Shown in pieces: positions 14,913 through 23,342 of a DNA stretch of 64,000 nt (positions are counted from its first letter, which is position 1; each line of letters begins with the position of its first letter). Source of the DNA: Rhodanobacteraceae bacterium (GTDB lineage: Bacteria > Pseudomonadota > Gammaproteobacteria > Xanthomonadales > SZUA-5); NCBI GenBank assembly GCA_016713135.1, contig JADJPR010000007.1, positions 1 to 64,000 on the forward strand, in the 5' to 3' direction. Below the pieces are notes generated by a model. The model was not told the origin of the DNA. It did no database searches and saw nothing but the letters and a program-made list of their open reading frames with translations. Made by a program: the position numbers and the translations under genes.

Positions 14913-15870
14913 ATGACTCCCGCCGTCCTCATCCCCGGCTCCTACGTCCAGGACCTCTGCTGGCGCACCGACCGTCTGCCCGCCGTCGGCGAAACACGCA
15001 TCGGGCGTTTCGCGACCGGGCCGGGGGGCAAGGGTTTCAACCAGGCGATTGCCTGCCTGCGCCAGGGTGCCCGGCGTGCGCTTCGTCGGGGCAGTCGGTG
15101 ACGATGCGCTCGGGGCGCAGGCGCAGCGTTTCGCAGCGGAGCAGGGGCTGGATTGCGACTGGCAGGTGGTGGCGGGTGTGCCCACGGCCACCGCCAGCAT
15201 CGTGGTCGACGCGCAGGGGCACAACCTGCTGGTGGTCGATCTCGGCGCCAACGAGTCCCTCGAGCCGGCGCGCGCTGCGGCGGCCATCGGCGCGGGCACG
15301 CGGGTGGTGCTGACGCAGCTCGAGACCACCCTCGACGTGGTCGCCGCGGTGTTGCGGCGGGCGCGGGAAGTGGGCGCGCTGGCGCTGCTGAACCCGGCGC
15401 CGCTGCATCCCGCGCTCACCCCGGAGGTGCTGGCGCTGGCTGATGTGATCACCCCGAACGAAACCGAATTTGCGGCGCTGCTGCGCCTGCTCGGGGTGCC
15501 GGATGCGGTGGACGCGCCGTGGGCGCTGGATGATCTGGACCTGCACGCGCTGTGCCGCTGCACCGGGGTGCCGACGGTGGTGCTGACGCTCGGCGCGCAA
15601 GGGTGTTTTGTCAGCCACGGGCGCACGCATCGCGGCGATGTTGCGCCGTACTACCGCGTGCCGGGCGAACGCGTGAAGGCGGTCGATTCCACCGGCGCAG
15701 GCGATGCCTTCTCCGGTGGCCTTGCCGCAGCGCTGGCGCTCGCTCCCGCAGGCGCCCCGTTCCGCGAAGCGGTGGTCCACGCGAACCGGGTGGCCGCCCT
15801 CAGCGTCGAGCGCCACGGGACCGCGCCGGCGATGCCGACGCGCGCCGAGGTGGCAGTGCGTTTCGGGTGA
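14913..15870 (+). pseudogene. PfkB-family carbohydrate (ribokinase-like) kinase, frameshifted
   Basis: The N-terminal part from ATG 14913 reads MTPAVLIPGSYVQD and reaches the sugar-binding GPGGKGFNQA motif. After CLRQGA at about 15069 the homologous sequence VRFVGAVGDDALG continues in another frame through to TGA 15868-15870. Removing one C from the CCC at 15070-15072 would join the halves as QGAGVRFVGAVGDD, the usual ribokinase sequence. The second part holds the catalytic and anion-hole motif STGAGDAF. Either the gene is broken by one extra base or the assembly has an error in a G/C run. Intact, it would encode about 318 residues phosphorylating a sugar or nucleoside; the substrate cannot be set. 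nupC lies upstream. Confidence 0.8.
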
Positions 15871-15874
15871 AGCG

Positions 15875-16029
15875 GAAGGAGGAAAAGGAAAAGGGAAAAA
15901 GGAAAAGGGAAAAAGGAAGAAGCCGGCCAGATTCGGCTTTTGGTGTGCTCAACCAAAGCGGAAAGCCCCGGCGCGCCTCAGGCTGGCTCTACCCTTTTCC
16001 ATTTTCCTTTTTCCATTTTCCCGCTTCCC
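15875..16029. repeat. Inverted tandem-arm element, GGGAAAAA class (kinase/SxtJ gap)
   Basis: The left arm (15877-15920) consists of GGAAAAGG/GGGAAAAA units and the right arm (15991-16029) of CCCTTTTCCATTTTCC-type units. The border GGCTGGCTCTACCC precedes the right arm. It lies between convergent genes. It is the same class as the ilvD-ilvC element but with a different spacer. Confidence 0.8.
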
Positions 16030-16391
16030 TAGAACTGCCGCTCCATCGTGCCCGGATCCGGCCCCGGCGGATCGCGTTCGATCCAGTAGCTTCGGGCCGC
16101 CGGATCGAAGCGACGGCGCATCGGGTCGACGCCGCGCAGGCGCGCAACGATGGCAATCGGCGTGACCACGCCGAAGAAGATCAGGCCCATGATGATCGGG
16201 CTGATGATGCGCCCGAGCAGGTGGCCGAGCGCCATCCAGGCGCGGTTGAGCGGCGCCAGCAGGCTGGGCGCGAGGCTCGCCAGCCAGCGCCAGCAGAATG
16301 CCGGCCAGTCCCAGCCAGGCGCCCATGGCCCTTGCCGCCAGGCCCACCACGCCACCAGCGCCGCACCACCGCCATCACCCAGCCGAAGCAC
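16029..16391 (-). CDS. SxtJ-like small membrane protein, N-terminus uncertain
   Basis: The approximately 120-residue product has two hydrophobic segments (AALVAWWAW and SPIIMGLIFFGVVTPIAIVARL) and the sequence LLAPLNRAWMALGHLLG. It ends with DPAARSYWIERDPPGPDP, the conserved pattern of the SxtJ membrane family, whose role is not established. The N-terminus looks disturbed: CFGWVMAV, a more typical family start, is encoded just upstream (about 16370-16395) in a different frame, and a further ATG at 16463 runs into a stop. A one-base loss or an assembly error near 16365 would explain this. Confidence is good for the C-terminal half only. Confidence 0.6.
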   Translation of the reverse strand: MLRLGDGGGAALVAWWAWRQGPWAPGWDWPAFCWRWLASLAPSLLAPLNRAWMALGHLLGRIISPIIMGLIFFGVVTPIAIVARLRGVDPMRRRFDPAARSYWIERDPPGPDPGTMERQF

Positions 16392-16567
16392 GCGTGGCTG
16401 CCGGCGACCAGGCGGTCGTCGGCGTGCGCCGGTCGATCGCGGTGCCGCGGCGGCGCGGGGTCATCGTAGGGCCCCGGCCTGGCGATGGACGGCGAAGGCC
16501 AGGCGGTGTTCAGAGGCGCACCACTCGGCAGGCCCGCCAGGGGACAGCGATCGCGGCCCGGGCGCTC

Positions 16568-16602
16568 CCATGCCCTCGTGCCCTCATGCCCTCGTGCCCT
16601 CG
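16568..16602. repeat. Orphan right arm, CGTGCCCT class, at the 3' end of gltX
   Basis: Four units of (C)ATGCCCTCGTGCCCT type end 6 bp before the gltX stop codon. No matching GAGGGCAC left arm is visible in the preceding 200 bp, so this is a half element or one whose other arm has decayed. The rest of the 16392-16608 gap shows only remnants of the frame upstream of the SxtJ-like gene. Confidence 0.6.
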
Positions 16603-16608
16603 TAACAG

Positions 16609-18012
16609 TCACGCCGGCAGTTTCCCCAGTGCCGCGTCGATGCGCCGGAGCGCCTCGGCCTGTCCTGCGAGGTAGACGGTGTGGTCGATCGACGGGCTGA
16701 CCTGGGTGCCGGTGATCGCCACGCGCAGCGGCTGGGCGACCTTGCCCAGGCCCACGCCCAGGCCCGTCGCGGCGGCGTTCAGCGCGTCGTGCACCGCGGC
16801 GGCGCTCCAGCCCTGCACGCCGGCGAGTGCCGCGTGCGCAGCTTCCAGCGGCACGCGCGCGGCGGCGGTCAGGTGCTTGGCCACCGCGGCATCGTCGTAG
16901 GCCTGCAGCGGCCCGAACCACACGCGCGCCTTGTCGGCCATCTCGTTCAGCGTGTGCACCCGCTCGCGCAGGGCAATGACGATGTCCTCGGCCTTGGGGC
17001 CCGTGTCCGCATCCAGCCCAGCGCGCGCCAGGTGCCAGCGCAGCTCCGGCGCCACCGCGGCCGGGTCCATGGTCTTGAGGTAGTGCTGGTTCAGCCAGCG
17101 CAGCTTCTCGACATCGAAGCGGCTGGCCGAGTGGTTGACGTCGTCGGCGCTGAACAGGCTGATCATCTCCGCCATCGAGAAGATCTCCTGGTCGCCGTAG
17201 GACCAGCCCAGGCGCACCAGGTAGTTCAGCAGCGCCTGCGGCAGGAAGCCGTCCTCGCGGTAGCCGAGCACGTTGACCGCGCCGTGGCGCTTGCTGAGCT
17301 TGGCGCCATCCGGCCCGAGGATCATCGGCAGGTGCGCGAAGCGCGGGATCGGCTTGCCCAGCGCGTCGTAGATGTTCATCTGCCGCGGCGTGTTGTTCAG
17401 GTGGTCGTCGCCGCGGATCACGTCGGTGATGCGCATGTCGGCGTCGTCCACCACCACGCCGAAGTTGTAGGTCGGCGAATCGTCCGAGCGCCAGATGATC
17501 AGATCGTCCAGTTCGGCGTTGTCGAACACCACCCGGCCGCGCACGCGGTCGTCGACCACCACCTCGCCGTGCAGCGGATTCTTGAAGCGGATCACCGGGG
17601 TCACGCCGGCCGGCGGGGTGTCCTTGCGCTCGCGCCAGTAGCCGTTGTAGCGCGGCTTCAGGCCACGCGCTTCCTGGTCGGCGCGCATCGCCTCCAGTTC
17701 TTCCTTGGTCATCCAGCAGTGATAGGCCTTGCCCGCCGCCAGCAGTTCATGCGCCACCTGGCGGTAACGGTCAAAACGCTGGGTCTGGTAGAACGGGCCT
17801 TCGTCGTGCTCCAGGCCCAGCCAGGCCATGCCGTCGATGATCGCCTGCACCGCGGCATCGGTCGAACGCTCGCGATCGGTGTCTTCCACGCGCAGGATGA
17901 ACTGCCCGCCATGCCGGCGCGCCTCCAGGTAGCTGAACAGCGCAGTGCGCGCGCCACCGACATGCAGGAAACCGGTGGGACTGGGGGCGAAGCGGGTGCG
18001 GACGGCGGTCAT
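16609..18012 (-). CDS. gltX: Glutamyl-tRNA synthetase
   Basis: The 467-residue class I aminoacyl-tRNA synthetase charges tRNA-Glu. The HIGH motif appears as HVGG in FAPSPTGFLHVGGART at the N-terminus, and the KMSKS motif as KLSKR in GPDGAKLSKRHGA near residue 240. The C-terminal helical anticodon-binding domain is present and of normal length. The ATG at 18012 gives the standard start MTAVRTRFAPSPTG; the frame continues upstream without a stop through the repeat element and should not be extended. It follows glnE on the same strand, separated by a tandem-arm element. Confidence 0.97.
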   Translation of the reverse strand: MTAVRTRFAPSPTGFLHVGGARTALFSYLEARRHGGQFILRVEDTDRERSTDAAVQAIIDGMAWLGLEHDEGPFYQTQRFDRYRQVAHELLAAGKAYHCWMTKEELEAMRADQEARGLKPRYNGYWRERKDTPPAGVTPVIRFKNPLHGEVVVDDRVRGRVVFDNAELDDLIIWRSDDSPTYNFGVVVDDADMRITDVIRGDDHLNNTPRQMNIYDALGKPIPRFAHLPMILGPDGAKLSKRHGAVNVLGYREDGFLPQALLNYLVRLGWSYGDQEIFSMAEMISLFSADDVNHSASRFDVEKLRWLNQHYLKTMDPAAVAPELRWHLARAGLDADTGPKAEDIVIALRERVHTLNEMADKARVWFGPLQAYDDAAVAKHLTAAARVPLEAAHAALAGVQGWSAAAVHDALNAAATGLGVGLGKVAQPLRVAITGTQVSPSIDHTVYLAGQAEALRRIDAALGKLPA

Positions 18013-18074
18013 GCGGCGTGTGCGTGGGTTTTCGGGGGGCGGGAAGGTTAGCGCAAGGCGGGGACGGCGGGGAT

Positions 18075-18183
18075 GGTTGTGGGTTCTGGGTTGTGGGTTG
18101 TGGGCCGCCAAGCTGCCAGGACCCGAACAGTCCCGGGATGCGAGCCCTTGCCGCCCACAACTCAGAACCCAGAACCCACAACC
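18075..18183. repeat. Inverted tandem-arm element, GGGTTGT/CCCACAA class (gltX/glnE)
   Basis: The left arm 18075-18107 alternates GGGTTGT and GGGTTCT units and ends GGGCCGCC. The right arm 18151-18183 mirrors it (GCCGCCCACAA, then CTCAGAA, CCCAGAA, CCCACAA). The spacer contains GGGATGCGAGCCCTTG, a good copy of the family's border. The right arm overlaps the last codons of glnE. Confidence 0.88.
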
Positions 18184-20921
18184 TGCGTCGCTGGAGCCGC
18201 CAACCCCCGTCCCTCCGAAGCGGGCACCAGCCGCTTCTCCAACGCCAGCGCGCAGCGCAGGCCGCGGTCGAGCAGGCGCGCGTGGGCTTCGGCCAGCGCT
18301 TGCGCGCGGTCGCCGGCGAGTGCGCCCTGGCTGGCGAGCCATTCCAGCAGTGATGCGGTATCGGTAGGCGGTGCCGCGCCGGCGTCTCGCCCGAGCGACA
18401 GCAGTGCCTGTTGCGCGACGAATTCGATGTCCACCGCGCCGCCGCGGCCTTGTTTGAGGTCGAACAGTTCCGGGGTGCTGCGGTCCAGCGCCTCGCGCCA
18501 GCGCTCGCGCATCTGGGTGACTTCCTTCGCGACCACGGCTGGGTCGCGCGGCTGCAGCAGCACGCGGGTGCGCAGGGCATCGAATTCCGTGCCCAGGGCC
18601 GGATCGCCGGCGACGAAGCGCGCGCGCACCAGGGCCTGGTGTTCCCACAGCCAGGCCTCGCCCTGCTGGTAGCTGGCGTAGGCGGACAGTGGCGTCACCA
18701 GCAGGCCCTTGCTGCCATTCGGGCGCAGGCGCGCGTCGATCTCGTAGAGCGGGCCGAAGGCGGTCTGCACCGTCAGCAGGTGCAGCAGGCGCTGGCCCAC
18801 GCGCGCCACGTAGCGCTGCCCGTCGAGCGGTCGCGCGCCCCCGCTCTCCGCCGCCTGCAGCGTGTCGTCGTACAGAAACACGAGGTCCAGGTCCGAGCTG
18901 AAGTTCAGCTCGCGCCCGCCCAGGCTGCCGTAGCCGATCACCGCGATGCCGCCGTCGCTACCCAGGCCCGGCAGAGTGCCATGCTGGGCCGCGAGGTCGC
19001 GCAGGGCGAAGCCGAGCAGGCGCTCGATGGCGAGGTCGGCGATGTCGGCGAGGCCGGCGGCGGTGCGCCGCGCGTCGCAACGGCCGTCGAGGAAGGCCAG
19101 CGCCAGTTCCAGCCGCGCGCTCTGCTGGAACTGGCGCACGCGCTCGAGCTCGTGTTCGGTGTCGCCCGGATCCACCGCCGCCAGCTCCAGCGAAAGGCGC
19201 TGGCGCAGTTCCTCGCGACTGGGCAGTTCCAGCGCCAGGCGCGGGTCGAGCAGATCGTCGAGCAGGATCGGCGACTGCGCCAGCGCGCGGCCAAGCCAGG
19301 CGCTCGCCAGCAGCAGGTCGTGCACGCGGTCGATCAGTGCCGGGCGCTCGGCGAGCAGCGCGAGGTAGCTGGTGCGCCCGGCGATCGCCGCGAGCAAATC
19401 GATCCAGCGCTGCAGCGTGGCATCGCCGCCGCGCTGGCGGCAGGCGGCGAGCACCAGCGGCACGATGCGGTCCAGCCGGGCGCGGCCGCGCGCGCTCATC
19501 GCGCGCACCGTGGGCGTGTCGGCCAGGCGCAGCAGCAGCGCGCCGCGCGGATCCTGCGCCGCCGCGGCATCCGCTGCGCCCTGCTCGGTCGCCGGCGCAA
19601 TCCGGCGCCAGAGCGCAGCATCGGCGCCACCGCCCGCGGGCGCGGCACCGCCGCTCGCGGCCAGCGGCAGGCAGCGCTCGAAGGCGCCGCTGACCACCTT
19701 GCGGTGGCCGTCGAGCACGTCCATCAGCGCATCGAAATCCGGGTAGCCCAGCGCCCATGCGTAGCGTTCGCGGGTGGCGGGATCCTCGGGCAGCACATGG
19801 GTCTGCTCGTCGCGGTACATCTGCACCCGGTTTTCCAGCCGGCGCAGCAATCGGTAGGCATCGGCGAGCGCAGCCGACTCGGTCGCATCGATCACGCCGC
19901 GCTCGCCGAGCAGCGCCAGCAGATCCAGCGTGTTGCCATTGCGCAGCGCCGGGTCGCGGCCGCCGCGGATGATCGATTCCAGTTGCACCCGGAACTCGAT
20001 CTCGCGGATGCCGCCGGGGCCGAGCTTCAGGTCCTGCTCGCGCTCGCGGCGGCGCACCTCGGCATCGACCAGCGCTTTCAGCTCGCGCAGACCTTCGAGC
20101 GCCGCGTAGTCGAAATAGCGGCGCCAGACGAAGGGCCGCAGGCGTTCCAGCAATTCGCGGCCGGCCGCCAGGTCGCCCGCCACCGGGCGCGCACGCAGCA
20201 GGGCAAAGCGCTCCCACTCGCGGCCCTCGCGCTGGTAGTAGTCCTCCATCGCGTCGAAGGACAGCGCCAGGCGCCCAGCGGTGCCGAAGGGCCGCAGACG
20301 CCAGTCGACGCGGTAGCCGAAGCCTTCGGCGGTGGTCTCGCCGAGCAGCGCGCTGGCGCGCTGGACCAGCCGCGCGAAGAAATCCTCGTTGTCCAGCGAG
20401 CGCCGGCCGTCGGTCTCGCCGGCGCGCGGGAAGGCTGCGATCAGGTCGATGTCGCTGGAGAAGTTCAGCTCGCGCGAGCCGAGCTTGCCGAGGCCATAGA
20501 CCACCACCGGCTGCAGCGCGCCGTGCTCGTCGCGCGGCTCGCCGTGGCGCGCCACCAGCTCCGCGCGCGCCGCGGCGAAGGCCACCTCGATGCAGCGCTC
20601 GGCCAGCGTTGTGGCGCGTTCCAGCGTGCGCTCGACACCGTCGCGCCCGAGCACATCGTCGACGATGATCGACAGCGACTCGGCGCGCCGAAAGCGCCGC
20701 AGTGCGCTGCCGAGATCGGGGTCATCGGCGCGGGGCGGCGTGCCGACGGCTGCGCTGCCATCGACCAGGCCAAGGAGGTCAGGGCGCCGGCGGAATTCCT
20801 CGAAGGCAAAGTCGCTGGTCAGCAGCACGCCATCCAGCGCGGGCGCGGCCTCCGACGCGTCCAGCGCCCTGCGGCGCTCGGCGATCCACTCGCTCCAGTG
20901 CGCTGGCAGCGTGGCGCTCAC
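18162..20921 (-). CDS. glnE: Glutamine synthetase adenylyltransferase/deadenylase
   Basis: The 919-residue bifunctional enzyme attaches AMP to and removes it from the regulatory tyrosine of glutamine synthetase in response to PII and glutamine. Two nucleotidyltransferase domains are visible, with GSRELNFSSDIDL in the N-terminal deadenylase half and GGRELNFSSDLDL in the C-terminal adenylylase half, joined by helical regulatory regions. The start is GTG at 20921, overlapping the alr stop (GTGA). The last residues (TQVVGSGF) and the stop codon are encoded by the right arm of a tandem-arm repeat, so the native C-terminus has been replaced or extended. Its substrate GlnA, with target Y398, is encoded at 30.9 kb. 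Confidence 0.96.
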   Translation of the reverse strand: MSATLPAHWSEWIAERRRALDASEAAPALDGVLLTSDFAFEEFRRRPDLLGLVDGSAAVGTPPRADDPDLGSALRRFRRAESLSIIVDDVLGRDGVERTLERATTLAERCIEVAFAAARAELVARHGEPRDEHGALQPVVVYGLGKLGSRELNFSSDIDLIAAFPRAGETDGRRSLDNEDFFARLVQRASALLGETTAEGFGYRVDWRLRPFGTAGRLALSFDAMEDYYQREGREWERFALLRARPVAGDLAAGRELLERLRPFVWRRYFDYAALEGLRELKALVDAEVRRREREQDLKLGPGGIREIEFRVQLESIIRGGRDPALRNGNTLDLLALLGERGVIDATESAALADAYRLLRRLENRVQMYRDEQTHVLPEDPATRERYAWALGYPDFDALMDVLDGHRKVVSGAFERCLPLAASGGAAPAGGGADAALWRRIAPATEQGAADAAAAQDPRGALLLRLADTPTVRAMSARGRARLDRIVPLVLAACRQRGGDATLQRWIDLLAAIAGRTSYLALLAERPALIDRVHDLLLASAWLGRALAQSPILLDDLLDPRLALELPSREELRQRLSLELAAVDPGDTEHELERVRQFQQSARLELALAFLDGRCDARRTAAGLADIADLAIERLLGFALRDLAAQHGTLPGLGSDGGIAVIGYGSLGGRELNFSSDLDLVFLYDDTLQAAESGGARPLDGQRYVARVGQRLLHLLTVQTAFGPLYEIDARLRPNGSKGLLVTPLSAYASYQQGEAWLWEHQALVRARFVAGDPALGTEFDALRTRVLLQPRDPAVVAKEVTQMRERWREALDRSTPELFDLKQGRGGAVDIEFVAQQALLSLGRDAGAAPPTDTASLLEWLASQGALAGDRAQALAEAHARLLDRGLRCALALEKRLVPASEGRGLAAPATQVVGSGF

Positions 20922-22018
20922 GCGGCGGCGCTGATGTCGCCGAGATCCTCGGCCGCAGCGAACTGCACGCGCCGGGTAACGCCGCAGACCAGCTCATAGC
21001 CGATGGTGCCGGCGGCCTCCGCCACCTGCTCCACCGGCAGCTCCGGGCCCCAAAGCAGCACCTCGCTGCCGATGTCTGCCGCGGGCACGTGGGTCAGGTC
21101 GATCGCCAGCAGGTCCATCGACACGCGGCCAATCACCGGGGCGTTCTTGCCCGCGATCTGCACCGGCGTACCGCCCGGCGCATGGCGCGGGTAGCCGTCG
21201 CCGTAGCCGACGGCGGCGATGCCGATACGCATCGGCTGCGGGCAGACGAAGGTGGCGCCATAGCCCACCGCCTCGCCCGCCGCGAGCTGACGCACCGAGA
21301 CCAGGCGCGTCGACAGGCTCATCGCGGGCTGCAGGCCGAGATCGCGCCCGGTGCGGCCGGCAAAGGTCGACAACCCGTAGAGCATGCCGCCGGGGCGGAC
21401 CCAGTCGCCGTGGCTGGCGCTGAAGGCCTGCACTGCGGCCGAATTGGCCAGGCTGCGCTCGCCGGGCAGGTCGCCGATGGCGGCACGGAAGCGCGCCATC
21501 TGCGCCTCGGTGCGCTCGGTGTCGTAATCGTCGGCGCAGGCGAAATGGGTCATCCAGCGGATCTCCGCCAGCGGAGCCAGCGCACGCACGCGCTCGTACA
21601 CCCGCCGTGCCTGTTCCGGGGCGAAGCCCAGGCGATGCATGCCGGTGTCGAGCTTGATCCATAGCGAGATCGGCGCCTGCGGCGGATGGCGTTCGAGGAT
21701 CGCCAGCTGCGATTCATGGTGCAGCACGCAGTCGATGCGCAGCTCGCGCACCAGCGCCAGGTCGCGCGGCTCGTCGAAGCCCGAGAGCAGTACGACGCGA
21801 TGATTCAGCCCCGCGCGCCGCACCCGCTCGGCGTCGGTGAGGGTGGCCACGCCGAAGGCATCGGCCGCCGACAGCGCCTGCGCCACGCGCTCCAGACCGT
21901 GGCCGTAGCCATCCGCCTTGACCACCGCCATCACCTTCGCCCGCGGCGCCAGCGCGCGCACCCGCTTCAGGTTGTGGCGCAGCGCTTCGAGGTGGATGGT
22001 GGCAGTGGTGGCACGCAT
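20918..22018 (-). CDS. alr: Alanine racemase, biosynthetic
   Basis: The 366-residue PLP enzyme makes D-alanine for peptidoglycan. K34 in VVKADGYGHG forms the Schiff base with PLP. The C-terminal catalytic tyrosine is in EAVGYGATF, and the phosphate-binding region includes RVSMDLLAIDL. The ATG at 22018 gives MRATTATIHLEALRHN, the usual start. The frame runs on upstream into a tandem-arm element and should not be extended. Its stop overlaps the glnE start by 4 bp, so the two are probably translated together. Confidence 0.96.
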   Translation of the reverse strand: MRATTATIHLEALRHNLKRVRALAPRAKVMAVVKADGYGHGLERVAQALSAADAFGVATLTDAERVRRAGLNHRVVLLSGFDEPRDLALVRELRIDCVLHHESQLAILERHPPQAPISLWIKLDTGMHRLGFAPEQARRVYERVRALAPLAEIRWMTHFACADDYDTERTEAQMARFRAAIGDLPGERSLANSAAVQAFSASHGDWVRPGGMLYGLSTFAGRTGRDLGLQPAMSLSTRLVSVRQLAAGEAVGYGATFVCPQPMRIGIAAVGYGDGYPRHAPGGTPVQIAGKNAPVIGRVSMDLLAIDLTHVPAADIGSEVLLWGPELPVEQVAEAAGTIGYELVCGVTRRVQFAAAEDLGDISAAA

Positions 22019-22120
22019 CGGCAGGGCAGGGTGGTGAATGCTGGCGCGCAGGTTCGCCCAAGGCGCGCCGAGCTTGCAAGGATGGGGTGGGGCATTGTGG
22101 GGGCAGGTGGGCCTGGCGGC

Positions 22121-22228
22121 CGGTTGTGAGTTGTGGGTTCCGGGTTCTGGGCGGCAGGAGCTCGCGGCTTCGCATCGGTCTTGCGCGCTCTTGCTGCCTA
22201 CAACCCAGAACCCACAACCCACAACCCG
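22121..22228. repeat. Inverted tandem-arm element, GGGTTGT/CCCACAA class (alr/thiE)
   Basis: The left arm 22121-22154 runs GGTTGTGAGTTGTGGGTTCC to GGGCGGC. The right arm 22194-22228 runs TGCCTACAA, CCCAGAA, CCCACAA, CCCACAA. The short spacer carries GCTCGCGGC near the left arm and GCGCTCTTGCTGCC at the right. It fills most of the alr-thiE gap between two minus-strand genes. Confidence 0.85.
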
Positions 22229-22238
22229 GATTTCCCCA

Positions 22239-22865
22239 CTACCCCTCGAACAACCCCGAATACCGCCGCGCCGCGCCCTCGATATCCGGCGTCGCATACA
22301 ACCCGCCCGCCACCGCGATCGCATCGGCGCCCTCGACGATCAGTTCGGACGCGTTGTCGGGGGTGATGCCGCCGATGGCCACCAGCGGCAGGCCTAAGGC
22401 ACGGGCCTTGCGCAGCAGCACCGGGTAGGCCTCGCGAGTGTGGGCCTTGGTGCGGGTGGGGAAGAAGGCGCCGAAGGCGAGGTAGCTGGCGCCGGCGTCG
22501 GCGGCGCGCTGGGCGTTGACCACGCTGTCGTAGCAGGAGGCGCCGACGATCGCGAGCGGGCCCAGCCGCGCGCGGGCGGCGGCGACCGTGGCGTCGTGCT
22601 CGCCCACATGCACTCCGTGCGCCATCAGTTCGAAGGCCAGTTCCACGTCGTCGTTGACGATGAAGATTGCGCCCATCTGGCGGCACACCAGGAACACCGC
22701 GCGGGCGCGCTCGGCGCGCTCGGCGGGGCTCGCGTCCTTGTCACGGTACTGCACCAGGCGCGCGCCGCCGCGGATCACCGCCGCGGTCGCGTCGGTCAGC
22801 GCCGCGGGCGCCAGCCAGGTCGTATCGACCAGGGCATACAGGCCACGGATCAGGGAGGGATTCAT
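22239..22865 (-). CDS. thiE: Thiamine-phosphate synthase
   Basis: The 208-residue TIM-barrel enzyme joins the hydroxymethylpyrimidine and thiazole phosphates into thiamine phosphate. Visible family features are GGARLVQYRDKDAS (substrate-binding strand), the Mg-binding Asp pair in FIVNDDVELA, HVGEHD, and GGITPDNASEL with the C-terminal phosphate-binding glycines. The ATG at 22865 gives MNPSLIRGLYALVD, the normal start. It is divergent from rubredoxin, an arrangement common in pseudomonads and xanthomonads. The right-hand repeat element begins 10 bp after its stop. Confidence 0.95.
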   Translation of the reverse strand: MNPSLIRGLYALVDTTWLAPAALTDATAAVIRGGARLVQYRDKDASPAERAERARAVFLVCRQMGAIFIVNDDVELAFELMAHGVHVGEHDATVAAARARLGPLAIVGASCYDSVVNAQRAADAGASYLAFGAFFPTRTKAHTREAYPVLLRKARALGLPLVAIGGITPDNASELIVEGADAIAVAGGLYATPDIEGAARRYSGLFEG

Positions 22866-22947
22866 CGGCAGCGGCGCGGCAGGTTCACGGTGTCGTGGCG
22901 AGCTTATGCCAGAATTCGCGACCTTTTTTTGACCCGGAATCGATCCC

Positions 22948-23148
22948 ATGAGTGCAGGCGAACCCACCGACGGCCTTGGCCCCTGGCGCACCTGGGTGTG
23001 CGTGGTGTGCGGCTACATCTACGACGAAGCGGTCGGCAGCCCCGCCGAAGGCATCGCCCCCGGCACCCGCTGGGCCGACGTGCCGGATTGGTGGACCTGC
23101 CCGGACTGCGGCGTGGGCAAGGCGGATTTCGACATGATCGAAGCGTGA
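22948..23148 (+). CDS. Rubredoxin
   Basis: The 66-residue one-iron electron carrier has two CxxC knuckles, C18-VV-C21-G and C51-PD-C54-G, around the typical YIYDE...GSPAEGIAPGTRW centre and an acidic C-terminus. It passes electrons between ferredoxin/rubredoxin reductases and oxygenases or oxygen-detoxifying enzymes; the partner is not in the window. It is divergent from thiE across 82 bp that include a T7 run at about 22924-22930. No convincing promoter could be fixed there. Confidence 0.95.
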   Translation: MSAGEPTDGLGPWRTWVCVVCGYIYDEAVGSPAEGIAPGTRWADVPDWWTCPDCGVGKADFDMIEA

Positions 23149-23197
23149 TCGAAGCGGGTTGTGGGCGTGCGCGGTCTTTGGTCTGGGGTGTCGAAGG

Positions 23198-23337
23198 GGT
23201 TGTGGGTTGTGGGCAGCGAAGCCCGTGCCCCTGCGCGACTGGTGCGGCGGACGCCCTGACACGCACGGCGGCTGGTAGGCATCCACCGGTCTCGAAGCGC
23301 TTGGCTCCAACAACCCAGAACCCACAACCAACAACCA
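23198..23337. repeat. Inverted tandem-arm element, GGGTTGT/CCCACAA class (rubredoxin/TonB receptor)
   Basis: The left arm 23198-23216 (GGTTGTGGGTTGTGGGCAGCG) faces the right arm 23309-23337 (CAACAA, CCCAGAA, CCCACAA, CCAACAA). The border TTGGCTCC precedes the right arm. The spacer is about 90 bp. The element ends 5 bp before the receptor's ATG, so its right arm occupies the ribosome-binding region. Confidence 0.8.
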
Positions 23338-23342
23338 GCCCC

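Noticed and set aside
15875..16029. Simple poly-purine terminator or low-complexity slip
   Set aside because: The distal arm is the exact class complement and the borders match other classes, so it was kept as a member of the inverted family.
16609..18648. Extended gltX of 679 codons
   Set aside because: The extra 5' part runs through the repeat element and the glnE 3' end; the true start MTAVRTRFAPSPTG is at 18012.
22866..22947. Thiamine (TPP) riboswitch before thiE
   Set aside because: The 82-bp leader has no CUGAGA- or ACCUGA-type core.
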